Source: Pseudomonas sp. DTU12.3
GTDB taxonomy: Bacteria > Pseudomonadota > Gammaproteobacteria > Pseudomonadales > Pseudomonadaceae
Direction of reading: 5' to 3'
DNA length: 64,000 nt
Assembly (NCBI RefSeq): GCF_004124275.1
Contig: NZ_CP027218.1
Coordinates: forward strand, 5,105,001-5,169,000
Below are positions 7,383-15,879 of this stretch, piece after piece (the first letter of the stretch is position 1; each line of letters opens with the position of its first letter). Below the pieces are notes generated by a model. The model did no database searches. It saw only the letters and a list, made by a program, of their open reading frames with translations, and had not been told where the DNA came from. The translations under genes were made by a program, and so were the position numbers.

Positions 7383-9016
7383 TGCGCCACCGCCTTCATC
7401 CATTGGCTCTGGTCGATTTCGATCAGGGTCGGGCCCTGACGATCAGTTGCACAACGCAGTGCGCTACGCAGTTGTTCGATGCTGCTGATGGCTTCGGCCG
7501 CGCAACCGAGGCCCTTGGCCACGGCGACAAAGTCCGGGGTGTAGATGTCCACGCCGACCGGTTCGATGGCGCGGTTGACCATGTATTTCTTGATCTCTTC
7601 GTAACCCTGGTTATTCCACAGCAGAACGATCACCGGCACCCGCGCTTCGACGGCGCTGGCCAGTTCCGGCAGGGTGAATTGCAAGCCGCCGTCGCCGATC
7701 AGGCACACCACCGGAGGCCGCGCACCTTTGTCGAGTTGACCACCGAGCCACGCGCCAATCGCTGCCGGCAAGGCGTAGCCGAGGGTGCCGTAACCGGTCG
7801 AGGCATTGAACCAGCGGCGTGGGTGATCGGGGTTGAACGTGAGGTTGCCGGTGTACACCGGTTGCGTGGAGTCGCCGACGAACACGGCGTTTGGCAGCTC
7901 ATCGAGAACGGTGTCGAGGAAACGGGTTTGCGCCAGCGTCGGTGCATCCCAGCTCGCCGCCAGTTCGGCGCGCAGTTTGCCGGCGCGGACCTGACCCCAA
8001 TCGCTGCTGCGCTCGTCGAGTTTTTCCTGCGACAAGACGTTAAGCAAGGCTTGTGCAGCGTTGCGCGCGTCGGCCACCAACGCCAGGTGCGGCGGGTAGT
8101 TGCGCACGGTCTGGTCGGCGTCGATATCGATGCGCAGCAGTTTGCCGGGAATCTCGAAACCGCCGGCGAAGGTCACGTCGTAATCGGTCTCGGCGAGTTC
8201 AGTGCCGATGGCCAAAACCACATCGGCATCAGCGACCAGCGCGCGGGTGGCGACCAGCGTCTGGGTCGAACCGATGAGCAGCGGATGGTTGCCCGGCAGC
8301 ATGCCTTTGGCGTTGATGGTCAGCGCCACCGGAGCGTCGAGCAACTCGGCGAGTTTGGTCAGTTCCGGCGCGGCGTCGATGGCACCGCCACCGGCCAGAA
8401 TCAGCGGACGTTTGGCTTCGGCGAGCAATTCGCTCATGCGCTTCACGGCACTTGGCGCAGCCCCGGCGCGGTCGATATTGACCGGCACACTGGCGAGCAA
8501 GTCGTCGGCGTTTTCTACAAGCACGTCCAACGGAATTTCGATGTGCACCGGACGCGGACGCCCGGCCTGAAACAATGCGAATGCACGCGCCAGTACCACC
8601 GGCAATTCAGCCGCCGACATCAAGGTATGCGAGAACGCCGCAACACCTGAAACCAGTGCGCTCTGGTTCGGCAGCTCATGCAGCTTGCCGCGCCCGCCAC
8701 CCAACTGACTGCGCGACTGCACGCTGGAAATCACCAGCATCGGGATCGAATCGGCATACGCCTGGCCCATGGCGGTGGTGATGTTGGTCATGCCCGGGCC
8801 GGTGATGATGAAGCACACACCCGGTTTGCCAGCGATGCGCGCGTAGCCGTCAGCCATGAAACCGGCGCCCTGCTCATGCCGAGGGGTGACGTGACGAATG
8901 TTCGAACGCGCGAGCCCGCGATACAACTCCACGGTGTGCACGCCGGGAATGCCGAACACCTGCTCGACCCCGTAACCTTCGAGTAACTTGACCAGTACTT
9001 CACCACACGTCGCCAT
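7379..9016 (-). CDS. aruI: 5-guanidino-2-oxopentanoate (2-ketoarginine) decarboxylase
   Basis: This is a 545-residue thiamine-diphosphate enzyme of the acetolactate synthase fold. It has the catalytic glutamate E48 in PRHEQGAGFMADGYAR and the cofactor-binding GDGG...NNQGYEEIKKYM segment (about 440-470). The N-terminal CGEVLVKLLEGYGVEQVFGIPGV and GVHTVELYRG resemble AruI of P. aeruginosa, which acts after arginine:pyruvate transaminase AruH. The start at 9016 gives MATCGEVL, matching the family. aruH is not in this window, so the transaminase must be elsewhere. A LysR gene is divergent 229 bases upstream. Confidence 0.85.
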   Translation of the reverse strand: MATCGEVLVKLLEGYGVEQVFGIPGVHTVELYRGLARSNIRHVTPRHEQGAGFMADGYARIAGKPGVCFIITGPGMTNITTAMGQAYADSIPMLVISSVQSRSQLGGGRGKLHELPNQSALVSGVAAFSHTLMSAAELPVVLARAFALFQAGRPRPVHIEIPLDVLVENADDLLASVPVNIDRAGAAPSAVKRMSELLAEAKRPLILAGGGAIDAAPELTKLAELLDAPVALTINAKGMLPGNHPLLIGSTQTLVATRALVADADVVLAIGTELAETDYDVTFAGGFEIPGKLLRIDIDADQTVRNYPPHLALVADARNAAQALLNVLSQEKLDERSSDWGQVRAGKLRAELAASWDAPTLAQTRFLDTVLDELPNAVFVGDSTQPVYTGNLTFNPDHPRRWFNASTGYGTLGYALPAAIGAWLGGQLDKGARPPVVCLIGDGGLQFTLPELASAVEARVPVIVLLWNNQGYEEIKKYMVNRAIEPVGVDIYTPDFVAVAKGLGCAAEAISSIEQLRSALRCATDRQGPTLIEIDQSQWMKAVAQ

Positions 9017-9057
9017 GTCGATTGCCCTTCTTGTTCGCTGAATACACAAGGCTTTTC

Positions 9058-9146
9058 TGTAGGAGTGAGCCTGCTCGCGATGGCGTCTTTTCATTCACCA
9101 TTGCGGTGACTGATTCACCCCAATCGCGAGCAGGCTCACTCCTACA
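9058..9146. repeat. REP inverted pair, family A variant
   Basis: 24-base arms of the type tgtaggagtgagcctgctcg(cgat) lie between the divergent aruI and LysR genes, unusual in being inside a divergent promoter region. Confidence 0.9.
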
Positions 9147-9245
9147 TAAAAACCCTTCATGGCTTCATTGAACGGTCGGCAGGTAGCCGCAACAATCGAT
9201 TAAAAGTCATACTAGCCATGCCCTCACGTCATACCTTGGATCCCC

Positions 9246-10127
9246 ATGAAGCGCCTGCCTCCCCTGCCCGCCCTGCACACATTTCTGATCACTGCGCAGT
9301 GCTGCAACTTCACCCGTGCCGCTGAGCAGTTGCATATCACCCAAGGCGCGGTGAGCCGGCAGATCGCCGGACTTGAAGAACATCTCGGTTATCCGCTGTT
9401 CATCCGTCTGGCCCGCGGCCTGGCGCTGACCGCTGAAGGACGTGAATGGCTACCGCGCGTGGAAAAAGTCTTCGGATTGATCAGCGAAGCGAGCGAACAG
9501 ATCGGCCTGCAACGTCAAACCCTGCAACTCAAGGCACCCAGCTGCGTGATGCGCTGGCTGTTGCCGCGCTTGCTTCAGTGGCAGAAGGAACGCCCGGACG
9601 TGCCGGTGAAACTCACGGCGTCGCTGCAACACGGCGTGGATTTTCAGCGTGAGCAATTCGACGCAGCGGTAATTTACGGCCCGCCACCGGACAACTCGCC
9701 GGGCGCCTTGCACCTGTTCGATGAACAACTGACGCCAGTGTGCTCGCCGCTGTTGCTCAAGGGTTCACCGGCACTGAATGCTCCGGCGGATCTGCAACAG
9801 CATCTGCTGCTGCACCCGACGCACGATATTCAGGATTGGTCGGTGTGGCTGAACGCCGCGCGGCTGCAACTGGACAACATCAGCAGCGGCCAGCATTTCG
9901 AAACGCTGGATCAGGCGATGTCGATGGCGTCGCACGGGACGGGCGTGGCGATTGGGGACTGGTCGTTGATCGGCGACGACTTGCGCGCCGGACGGCTGGT
10001 GATGCCGTTTGATTTGAAAGTGAAAACGGGATTGGCGTACTACGTGGTGTTACCACCAGGAACCAAGCCGTCGCCACCGCTCGAAGAACTAATGATCTGG
10101 CTCACAGAACAAGCCCACACCCGCTGA
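9246..10127 (+). CDS. LysR family regulator (GcvA-like), likely regulator of aruI
   Basis: This 293-residue protein has an N-terminal winged HTH (about residues 7-65, with FTRAAEQLHITQGAVSRQIAGLE) and a C-terminal effector domain (about 90-290). The effector domain has the GcvA-type features, DFQREQFDAAVIYG and MSMASHGTGVAIGD. It is divergent from the aruI-aldehyde dehydrogenase operon, the usual arrangement for a LysR regulator and its target. The inducer might be an arginine catabolite. This is inference from position only. Confidence 0.85.
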   Translation: MKRLPPLPALHTFLITAQCCNFTRAAEQLHITQGAVSRQIAGLEEHLGYPLFIRLARGLALTAEGREWLPRVEKVFGLISEASEQIGLQRQTLQLKAPSCVMRWLLPRLLQWQKERPDVPVKLTASLQHGVDFQREQFDAAVIYGPPPDNSPGALHLFDEQLTPVCSPLLLKGSPALNAPADLQQHLLLHPTHDIQDWSVWLNAARLQLDNISSGQHFETLDQAMSMASHGTGVAIGDWSLIGDDLRAGRLVMPFDLKVKTGLAYYVVLPPGTKPSPPLEELMIWLTEQAHTR

Positions 10128-10137
10128 ACACAAATCC

Positions 10138-10233
10138 CCTGTAGGAGCTGCCGCAGGCTGCGATCTTTTGATCTTGTTTTTGATTCTAAAAAACCATGAT
10201 CAAAAGATCGCAGCCTGCGGCAGCTCCTACACG
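10138..10233. repeat. REP inverted pair, family B
   Basis: Long arms (about 33 bases, ctgtaggagctgccgcaggc onwards) surround an AT-rich loop between two convergent genes. Confidence 0.9.
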
Positions 10234-10240
10234 GGATGTA

Positions 10241-10855
10241 TCAGTAGCCGACGGTGTAGCGTTGGCGTGAGTGCTTTGGTGTTTCCACCTCGTCGATCAG
10301 CGCGATCGCGTAGTCGGCAAAGGTGATCCAGCTACGGCCTTCTGCGCTCACCAGCAAGTGCTCCTGGCCGACGCGAAATGTGCCAGTGCGCTCACCCTCA
10401 ACGAACTCTGCCGATGGCGACAAAAACGTCCAGTCCAGTTCTTTCTCCTGACGCAATGCATCAAGAAACGCCGCACCGGCATTGGCCTCGGTTTTGTACT
10501 CGGCCGGGAAACCGGCGCTGTCGATCACTCGGGTGTCGTCCGGCAGCAACAACGAACCGGCACCGCCGACCACCAGCAAACGCTTGACCCCGGCCTGCTT
10601 CACCGGCCCGACAATCGCCGACGCCGGCACCGTGGCGAAATGCGCGGCGGTGATCACCACGTCGTGACCGGCCACCGCTTCCTGCAATGCCGCCGAATCG
10701 AGCACGTCGACATTCTTGCTGACTACACCGGCACGCGCGCCGATCTTCGAGGTACCGCGAGCGATGGCGGTAACGCTGTGACCGCGACGCAGGGCTTCTT
10801 CCAGCAGTTGGCTACCGGCACGGCCGGTGGCACCAATGATTGCGATCTTGCTCAT
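10241..10855 (-). CDS. NAD(P)-binding oxidoreductase, atypical SDR (YwnB/NmrA-like)
   Basis: This is a 204-residue single Rossmann domain with the nucleotide motif GATGRAG (residues 8-14) at the N-terminus, then a short substrate region. It lacks the YxxxK catalytic pair of classical SDRs, as expected for atypical NAD(P)H-binding members (PF13460). The ATG at 10855 gives MSKIAIIGATG. The 5' leader up to about 10905 is AT-rich. The substrate is unknown; homologues act as redox sensors or flavin/quinone reductases. Confidence 0.8.
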   Translation of the reverse strand: MSKIAIIGATGRAGSQLLEEALRRGHSVTAIARGTSKIGARAGVVSKNVDVLDSAALQEAVAGHDVVITAAHFATVPASAIVGPVKQAGVKRLLVVGGAGSLLLPDDTRVIDSAGFPAEYKTEANAGAAFLDALRQEKELDWTFLSPSAEFVEGERTGTFRVGQEHLLVSAEGRSWITFADYAIALIDEVETPKHSRQRYTVGY

Positions 10856-10933
10856 GACGTTCTCCAGTTGGCTTGAGTGTTTCAAATGAGGCACATATCT
10901 ATTGAGTGAAGATATTCCCTGTGCTGAGGAAAC

Positions 10934-11073
10934 TTTGTGGCGAGGGGATTTATCCCCGATGGAGTGCGAAGCGCTCCCCTGCTTTTTCCTGTGAAACCGC
11001 ATTCTCAGGATTTGCGACTGCTGCGCAGCCGATCGGGGCGGTGCGACGATTCGCTAAATCCCCTCGCCACAAA
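10934..11073. repeat. REP-like inverted repeat, family C
   Basis: Outer arms ttgtggcgaggggattt and its inverse lie about 95 bases apart. An inner inverted pair (gcgactgctgcgcagcc) lies between them. The same composite occurs at 18441 and 31466. Confidence 0.85.
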
Positions 11074-11117
11074 GGCAATCAGCAATCCTTGAGACCTCAG
11101 TATTCAGATAGAGCGGG

Positions 11118-11996
11118 TTACCACTTCATCTCACCCTTGGCGACTTTCGCGCTCAGTTCCAGCGAGCTTTCTTCACCCAGTTTCGGGTAGCGCTTTTTCA
11201 TCGCGGCGATCAGGGCGGTGGAGTCTTTGGCCTTCGCGGTTTCTTCGTCGAATGCCTTAATGTAGTCGGCGGTGAATTTCACGCTGGCCAGCGAACGGCG
11301 GCTATCACCCAGATAGTGACCCGGCACCACGGTGTTCGGTTTCAGGGTTTCGATCGAGTGCAGGGTCTCCAGCCAATCAGCGTGGGATTGCGCGGTCTGG
11401 GTATCGGCCATCCACACGTGAATATTCTCGGCAACCACTACGCCGCCGACCACGGCTTTGAGCGACGGAATCCACACGAAACTGCGATCCGGTTGTTTGC
11501 CTTCAAGACCGACCACCTGCAATTTCTGCCCTTCGAGCATCAGGCTGTCGCCCTTGAGCACACCCGGCACGATGGTTTTTGCCGGTACATCGGTGCCCAT
11601 TTTCGGCCCCCAGAACGCCAGTTTGCCGGCAACGGTTTTGTTGATGTGATCGACGGTCGGCTGCGAGGCCAATACCTTGGCGTCCGGGAAAGCTTTGGTC
11701 AGGGTGTCGAGGCCGAAGTAGTAATCCGGGTCACCGTGGCTGATGTAGATGGTGGTCAGGTGCTTGCCGCTGGCGCGGATCTTTTCCACGACCTGCTCAG
11801 CCTGGGACTTGCCGAATTGTGCGTCGACCAGCACCGCATCTTTTTCACCGCTGACCAGGACCGAAGTCACCGGGAAGATGGCGTTAGTGCCCGGATTGTA
11901 GACATCGAGGGTCAGATTGGCAGCGGCAGCGTGGGCTGTAAAACCCAGTGCAGTGATGGCGAGCAGAATGCGTTTGAATGGGGTGACGCCGATCAT
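11118..11996 (-). CDS. Secreted MBL-fold protein with altered metal motif
   Basis: This is a 292-residue metallo-beta-lactamase-fold protein with a signal peptide (cleavage likely after AHAAA, about residue 25). The usual HxHxDH metal motif reads HGDPDY (H87, D89, D91, Y92), so two of the four standard ligands differ. Later positions look normal: a histidine in AENIHVW and another in VVPGHYLGD. It may bind one metal or use a different set of ligands. It is divergent from a LysR gene 114 bases away, which probably controls it. The reaction is unknown. Confidence 0.75.
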   Translation of the reverse strand: MIGVTPFKRILLAITALGFTAHAAAANLTLDVYNPGTNAIFPVTSVLVSGEKDAVLVDAQFGKSQAEQVVEKIRASGKHLTTIYISHGDPDYYFGLDTLTKAFPDAKVLASQPTVDHINKTVAGKLAFWGPKMGTDVPAKTIVPGVLKGDSLMLEGQKLQVVGLEGKQPDRSFVWIPSLKAVVGGVVVAENIHVWMADTQTAQSHADWLETLHSIETLKPNTVVPGHYLGDSRRSLASVKFTADYIKAFDEETAKAKDSTALIAAMKKRYPKLGEESSLELSAKVAKGEMKW

Positions 11997-12110
11997 GTGT
12001 TGCTCCAGTGTCCGAATGCCGTGTTTGGCGATGGGACAGAGCTTAGTTGCCTGACTCAGTACAAAAAATGCGATGCTTGAACATAGTTTGTTTCTGAAAG
12101 CGGGCAAATC

Positions 12111-13016
12111 ATGGATCGTCTCCAAGCAATGCGGGTGTTTGTCACCGTGGTGGATCTGGGCAGCCAGTCGGCGGCCGCCGATCATCTCGACCTGTCACGG
12201 CCGGTGGTGTCGCGTTATCTGGCGGAGCTGGAAGACTGGGTCGGCGCACGGCTGATGCACCGCACCACGCGCAAGTTGAGCCTGACCGCCGCCGGCAGTG
12301 AAATTCTGCCGCGTTGTCGGCAGATGATCGAACTGTCGAGCGACATGCAGGCCGCCGTCAGCGAACCGCACGATGCGCCGCGCGGCCTGCTGCGAATCAG
12401 CGTCAGCACTTCGTTCGGCCAGGCGCAATTGGCCGACGCGATGGCCGCGTATGTAAAACGCTATCCGGGTGTGAGCATCGATCTGCAAATGCTCGATCGC
12501 ACGGTGAATCTGGTCGATGAGCGCATCGATCTGGCGATTCGCACCAGCAATGATCTCGATCCAAACCTGATCGCGCGGCGCTTGACCGTGTGTCGCTCGG
12601 TGGTGTGTGCGGCCCCGGAATATCTACGCGACAACCCGCCGCCGCAGCGGGTCGAAGACCTCAGCCGGCATAACTGCCTGACCCACTCGTATTTCGGCAA
12701 GAGCCTGTGGCATTTCGAAGAGGATGGCGAACCGGTATCGGTGCCGGTGCAGGGCAATATCAGCGCCAACGAGGCCAGTACATTGTTGCGCGCAACGCTG
12801 GCCGGCGCGGGGGTGGCGATGCTGCCGACTTATCAGGCCGGGGGGCATATTCACAACGGTGAACTGATCCGACTGCTGCCTCATGCCGAGCCACGGCAAA
12901 TGAACATCTACGCGGTATACGCCTCGCGCAAGCACATGCCGGCGGCGCTGCGCAGCATGCTGGATTTTCTGGTGCAGCGGTTTCCCGAGAACCCGCAATG
13001 GGATGTTGATTTGTAA
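12111..13016 (+). CDS. LysR family transcriptional regulator
   Basis: This is a 301-residue regulator of the subgroup whose N-terminus reads MDRLQAMRVFVTVVDLGS. The HTH lies at about residues 5-62 (SAAADHLDLSRPVVSRYLAELE) and is followed by a substrate-binding-like domain (DERIDLAIRTSNDLDPNLIARRL). It is divergent from the MBL-fold gene, which is the best candidate target. The length is normal. Confidence 0.85.
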   Translation: MDRLQAMRVFVTVVDLGSQSAAADHLDLSRPVVSRYLAELEDWVGARLMHRTTRKLSLTAAGSEILPRCRQMIELSSDMQAAVSEPHDAPRGLLRISVSTSFGQAQLADAMAAYVKRYPGVSIDLQMLDRTVNLVDERIDLAIRTSNDLDPNLIARRLTVCRSVVCAAPEYLRDNPPPQRVEDLSRHNCLTHSYFGKSLWHFEEDGEPVSVPVQGNISANEASTLLRATLAGAGVAMLPTYQAGGHIHNGELIRLLPHAEPRQMNIYAVYASRKHMPAALRSMLDFLVQRFPENPQWDVDL

Positions 13017-13025
13017 ACCCGATCA

Positions 13026-13119
13026 CCTGTGGGAGCGGGCTTGCTCGCGAATGCGGTTTGTCATTCAGCAATGATGTCGGCTGACAGGATGCCTTCGCGA
13101 GCAAGCCCGCTGCCACAGG
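13026..13119. repeat. REP inverted pair, family A
   Basis: Arms cctgtgggagcgggcttgct(cgcgaa) and the inverse lie about 42 bases apart. One base differs in the right arm (gctgccac). Confidence 0.9.
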
Positions 13120-13235
13120 GTTTATCAATATGCTGAATGGCGGGTTACAACCTCGAACGTACTGGCTGGCAACTCTCCGCCGCTGACCTATGCTGAAAGT
13201 AATACCGCAGGGTATTTCGTTCAGAGGTGAACGCC

Positions 13236-13412
13236 ATGAACATCAAAACAAGAAGGTACTTCGCGATTTTCATCACCTGCGCCGCCACGCTGGCGCTGTA
13301 CGGCACCGCTGCCTGGCGGGTCGAGCAACTGCGCCAGTTGCCGCGTGAATACGCGAGCTGCAATTTCGAGCGCTGCATTCCGCACAATGCTTCGCTGAAC
13401 GCACTGCGCTGA
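13236..13412 (+). CDS. Small hypothetical single-pass membrane protein
   Basis: This is a 58-residue protein with a basic N-terminus (MNIKTRRYF), one hydrophobic segment at about residues 8-24 and a short tail with two cysteines (CNFERC). AGGTGA lies just upstream of the ATG at 13236, a good ribosome site. It is flanked by REP elements on both sides. I recognise no family. The two cysteines might form a disulfide if the tail is periplasmic. Confidence 0.5.
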   Translation: MNIKTRRYFAIFITCAATLALYGTAAWRVEQLRQLPREYASCNFERCIPHNASLNALR

Positions 13413-13431
13413 CCTTGAGGCTGACCAATAA

Positions 13432-13526
13432 CCTGTGGGAGCGGGCTTGCTCGCGAAAGCGGTGTGTCATTCAACCTTGATGTCGGCTGTCAGGACGCCT
13501 TCGCGAGCAAGCCCGCTCCCACAGGG
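13432..13526. repeat. REP inverted pair, family A
   Basis: Perfect 26-base arms cctgtgggagcgggcttgct(cgcgaa) and the inverse lie just before the 3' end of the AraC gene. Confidence 0.9.
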
Positions 13527-13544
13527 GGGTGTGGTGTTTTCGGG

Positions 13545-14429
13545 CTACTGTTCGGTCTTCAAGCGATCGCGGAAGGCTTTTGGTGAGATCCCGACCCTGC
13601 GGCGGAACAGGCGCGTGAAGTTGGTCGGATCGGAAAACCCCAACAATTCCGACATCTCGTAAATCGTCATGCTGGTGTACGTCAGCAAACGCTTGGCTTC
13701 CAGCAACTGCCGCTCGTGCATGATCTGCAACGCCGGTTGCCCGGCCAGCTCACGGCACGTGCCGTTGAGGTGCGACACCGAAATCCCCAGGCGATGCGCC
13801 AGGTCTTCGACCTTGACGTGTTGGCGATAAGTCTCCTCGACCAACTGAATGAAGCCATTGAGGTATTCGCGCTGACGTTGCGGCCGCTGGCTGGCTTTGT
13901 GGCGGACGATCGCCTGGCGGCTGACCCAGACCATGATCACGCTGACCAGCGAATGCATGAGCATTTCCCGCGCCGGTTGATGGCCGTTGTACTCGGCCTG
14001 CAACGCCGAAAACAGACTGTTGAGATAATCGCCGTCGTGGCCGGCCGGGTAGCTGTCCGCGCAGGCCAGTGCCTGCACCGAATCACCCAATTGCGCCTGC
14101 AAGTGACTGATCAATGGCGTGGCCAGGGTGACGATGAAGCCTTCGACGTCCTCGGAAAAACGAAAGCCATGCACCGACAGCGGTGGCAGGACCTGAATGG
14201 CGGGAGTATCGAGTTGCGTGCGCTGACCTTCGATCTCAAGCTCTGCCTGACCTTTGAAGACGAAGAGCAACTGGCACAAATCGGCGTGGCGGTGGGGTTT
14301 GATTTCCCAATGATGTTCGCGGCTGCGTGAGGAAATGGTTTCACAGTGCAGCAAGTCAGGGGTCGGCCAGTCCAGGCTTTCACCGTAGAGCTTGAACACC
14401 GGAATCGAGGACAGCTCAGGCTTGTTCAT
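13545..14429 (-). CDS. pobR: AraC family regulator, PobR type
   Basis: This is a 294-residue AraC/XylS-type activator. The N-terminal cupin has HWEIKPHRHADLCQLLFVFKG (about residues 39-59); two HTH motifs lie at about 205-290, ending SDPTNFTRLFRRRVGISPKAFR. It is divergent from pobA, and AraC-type PobR proteins activate pobA in response to 4-hydroxybenzoate in pseudomonads and Azotobacter. The ATG at 14429 is chosen over a GTG three bases upstream. The 177-base divergent region 14430-14606 should hold its operator. Confidence 0.85.
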   Translation of the reverse strand: MNKPELSSIPVFKLYGESLDWPTPDLLHCETISSRSREHHWEIKPHRHADLCQLLFVFKGQAELEIEGQRTQLDTPAIQVLPPLSVHGFRFSEDVEGFIVTLATPLISHLQAQLGDSVQALACADSYPAGHDGDYLNSLFSALQAEYNGHQPAREMLMHSLVSVIMVWVSRQAIVRHKASQRPQRQREYLNGFIQLVEETYRQHVKVEDLAHRLGISVSHLNGTCRELAGQPALQIMHERQLLEAKRLLTYTSMTIYEMSELLGFSDPTNFTRLFRRRVGISPKAFRDRLKTEQ

Positions 14430-14606
14430 CACTTCAATCCAGCCTCGGGGTTGTGGGGCGATAATCGCACCGATTGGCAGAATGTACAGGTATCGGCTCA
14501 GTTTTCACCTTCAATTGACAGACCCGCAAGGGAAAAATGCAAGCACTCGATCCATAAAAAACATTCGCCGGCATTTGCCGCGTGAAGCTTGCGAGTCATA
14601 AAAACA

Positions 14607-15800
14607 ATGAAAACCCTGAAAACCCAACTCGTCATCATCGGCGCCGGTCCGTCCGGTTTGCTCCTCGGTCAATTGCTGCACAACGCCGGCATCGACACCC
14701 TGATCCTCGAACGTCAGACGCCTGATTATGTCCTCGGCCGCATCCGCGCCGGCGTCCTTGAACAAGGCATGGTAGAGCTGTTGCGTCAGGCCGGCGTGAG
14801 TCAGCGGATGGACGCCGAAGGTCTGGTTCACGGAGGCTTCGATCTGGCGCTGGACGGACGTCAGGTGCATATCGATCTGCAGGCACTGACGGGCGGCAAG
14901 ACCGTGATGATCTATGGCCAGACCGAAGTCACCCGGGACCTGATGGCCGCTCGTCGGGAGGCGGGAGCCGCGACGATTTACCAGGCGAGCAATGTCGTTC
15001 CCCACGGCATGAAAAGCGACGAAGCCTTCGTCACCTTCGAAAAGGACGGTGAAACCTGGCGTGTCGATTGCGATTACATCGCCGGTTGCGACGGTTTCCA
15101 CGGTGTGGCCCGGCAGTCGATTCCGCCTGAATGTTTGAAGATCTTCGAGCGGGTTTATCCATTTGGCTGGCTGGGCATTCTTGCCGACACACCGCCAGTG
15201 CATGACGAATTGGTCTATGCCCGCCATGAGCGCGGTTTCGCTTTGTGCAGCATGCGTTCGGCGACACGCACGCGCTATTACCTGCAAGTGCCGGCCGATG
15301 AAAACGTCGAAGACTGGAGCGACCAGCGCTTCTGGGACGAACTGAAAAGCCGCCTGCCTGCGCCTCTCGCGGAGAAACTGGTCAGCGGCCCGTCAATTGA
15401 AAAAAGCATCGCGCCGCTGCGTAGTTTTGTCGTCGAGCCAATGCAATACGGGCGGATGTTTCTGGTCGGCGACGCCGCGCATATCGTCCCGCCAACCGGC
15501 GCCAAAGGCTTGAACCTCGCCGCCAGCGATGTCAGCACACTGTTCAATATTCTGCTGAAGGTTTACCGCGACGGTCGCACTGATCTGCTCGATAAGTATT
15601 CGCAAATCTGTCTGCGCCGAGTGTGGAAGGCCGAGCGGTTTTCCTGGTGGATGACTTCGATGCTGCATCGTTTCGACGACCACGATGACTTCAGCCAGCG
15701 CATCAGCGCCTCGGAACTGGACTACTTTGTCAGTTCAGAAGCGGGACGAAAAACCATTGCAGAAAATTACGTCGGACTTCCTTATGAGGCTATCGAATAG
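14607..15800 (+). CDS. pobA: 4-hydroxybenzoate 3-monooxygenase
   Basis: This is a 397-residue FAD enzyme close to the 394 residues of the classical enzyme. It converts 4-hydroxybenzoate to protocatechuate with NADPH and O2. It shows the FAD motif GAGPSG near residue 11, the CDGFHG motif (about 158-163) and GDAAHIVPPTGAKGLN (about 285-300). The ATG at 14607 gives MKTLKTQLVIIGAGPSG. It is divergent from pobR. Downstream on the same strand is a DHA2 transporter that may be co-expressed. The pca genes for protocatechuate are not in this window. Confidence 0.95.
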   Translation: MKTLKTQLVIIGAGPSGLLLGQLLHNAGIDTLILERQTPDYVLGRIRAGVLEQGMVELLRQAGVSQRMDAEGLVHGGFDLALDGRQVHIDLQALTGGKTVMIYGQTEVTRDLMAARREAGAATIYQASNVVPHGMKSDEAFVTFEKDGETWRVDCDYIAGCDGFHGVARQSIPPECLKIFERVYPFGWLGILADTPPVHDELVYARHERGFALCSMRSATRTRYYLQVPADENVEDWSDQRFWDELKSRLPAPLAEKLVSGPSIEKSIAPLRSFVVEPMQYGRMFLVGDAAHIVPPTGAKGLNLAASDVSTLFNILLKVYRDGRTDLLDKYSQICLRRVWKAERFSWWMTSMLHRFDDHDDFSQRISASELDYFVSSEAGRKTIAENYVGLPYEAIE

Positions 15801-15879
15801 CTTCCTACCGACTTACACTGGCGAGCATCCCCGCTCGCCTGACGATCTGCGGGACCTCAACTGCCCGCAGGTTCTGTCC

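Noticed and set aside
11831..11848. TTTTTCAC inside the MBL-fold gene
   Set aside because: It lacks the left half of the ColR site and lies inside a coding region with no gene start in the right place.
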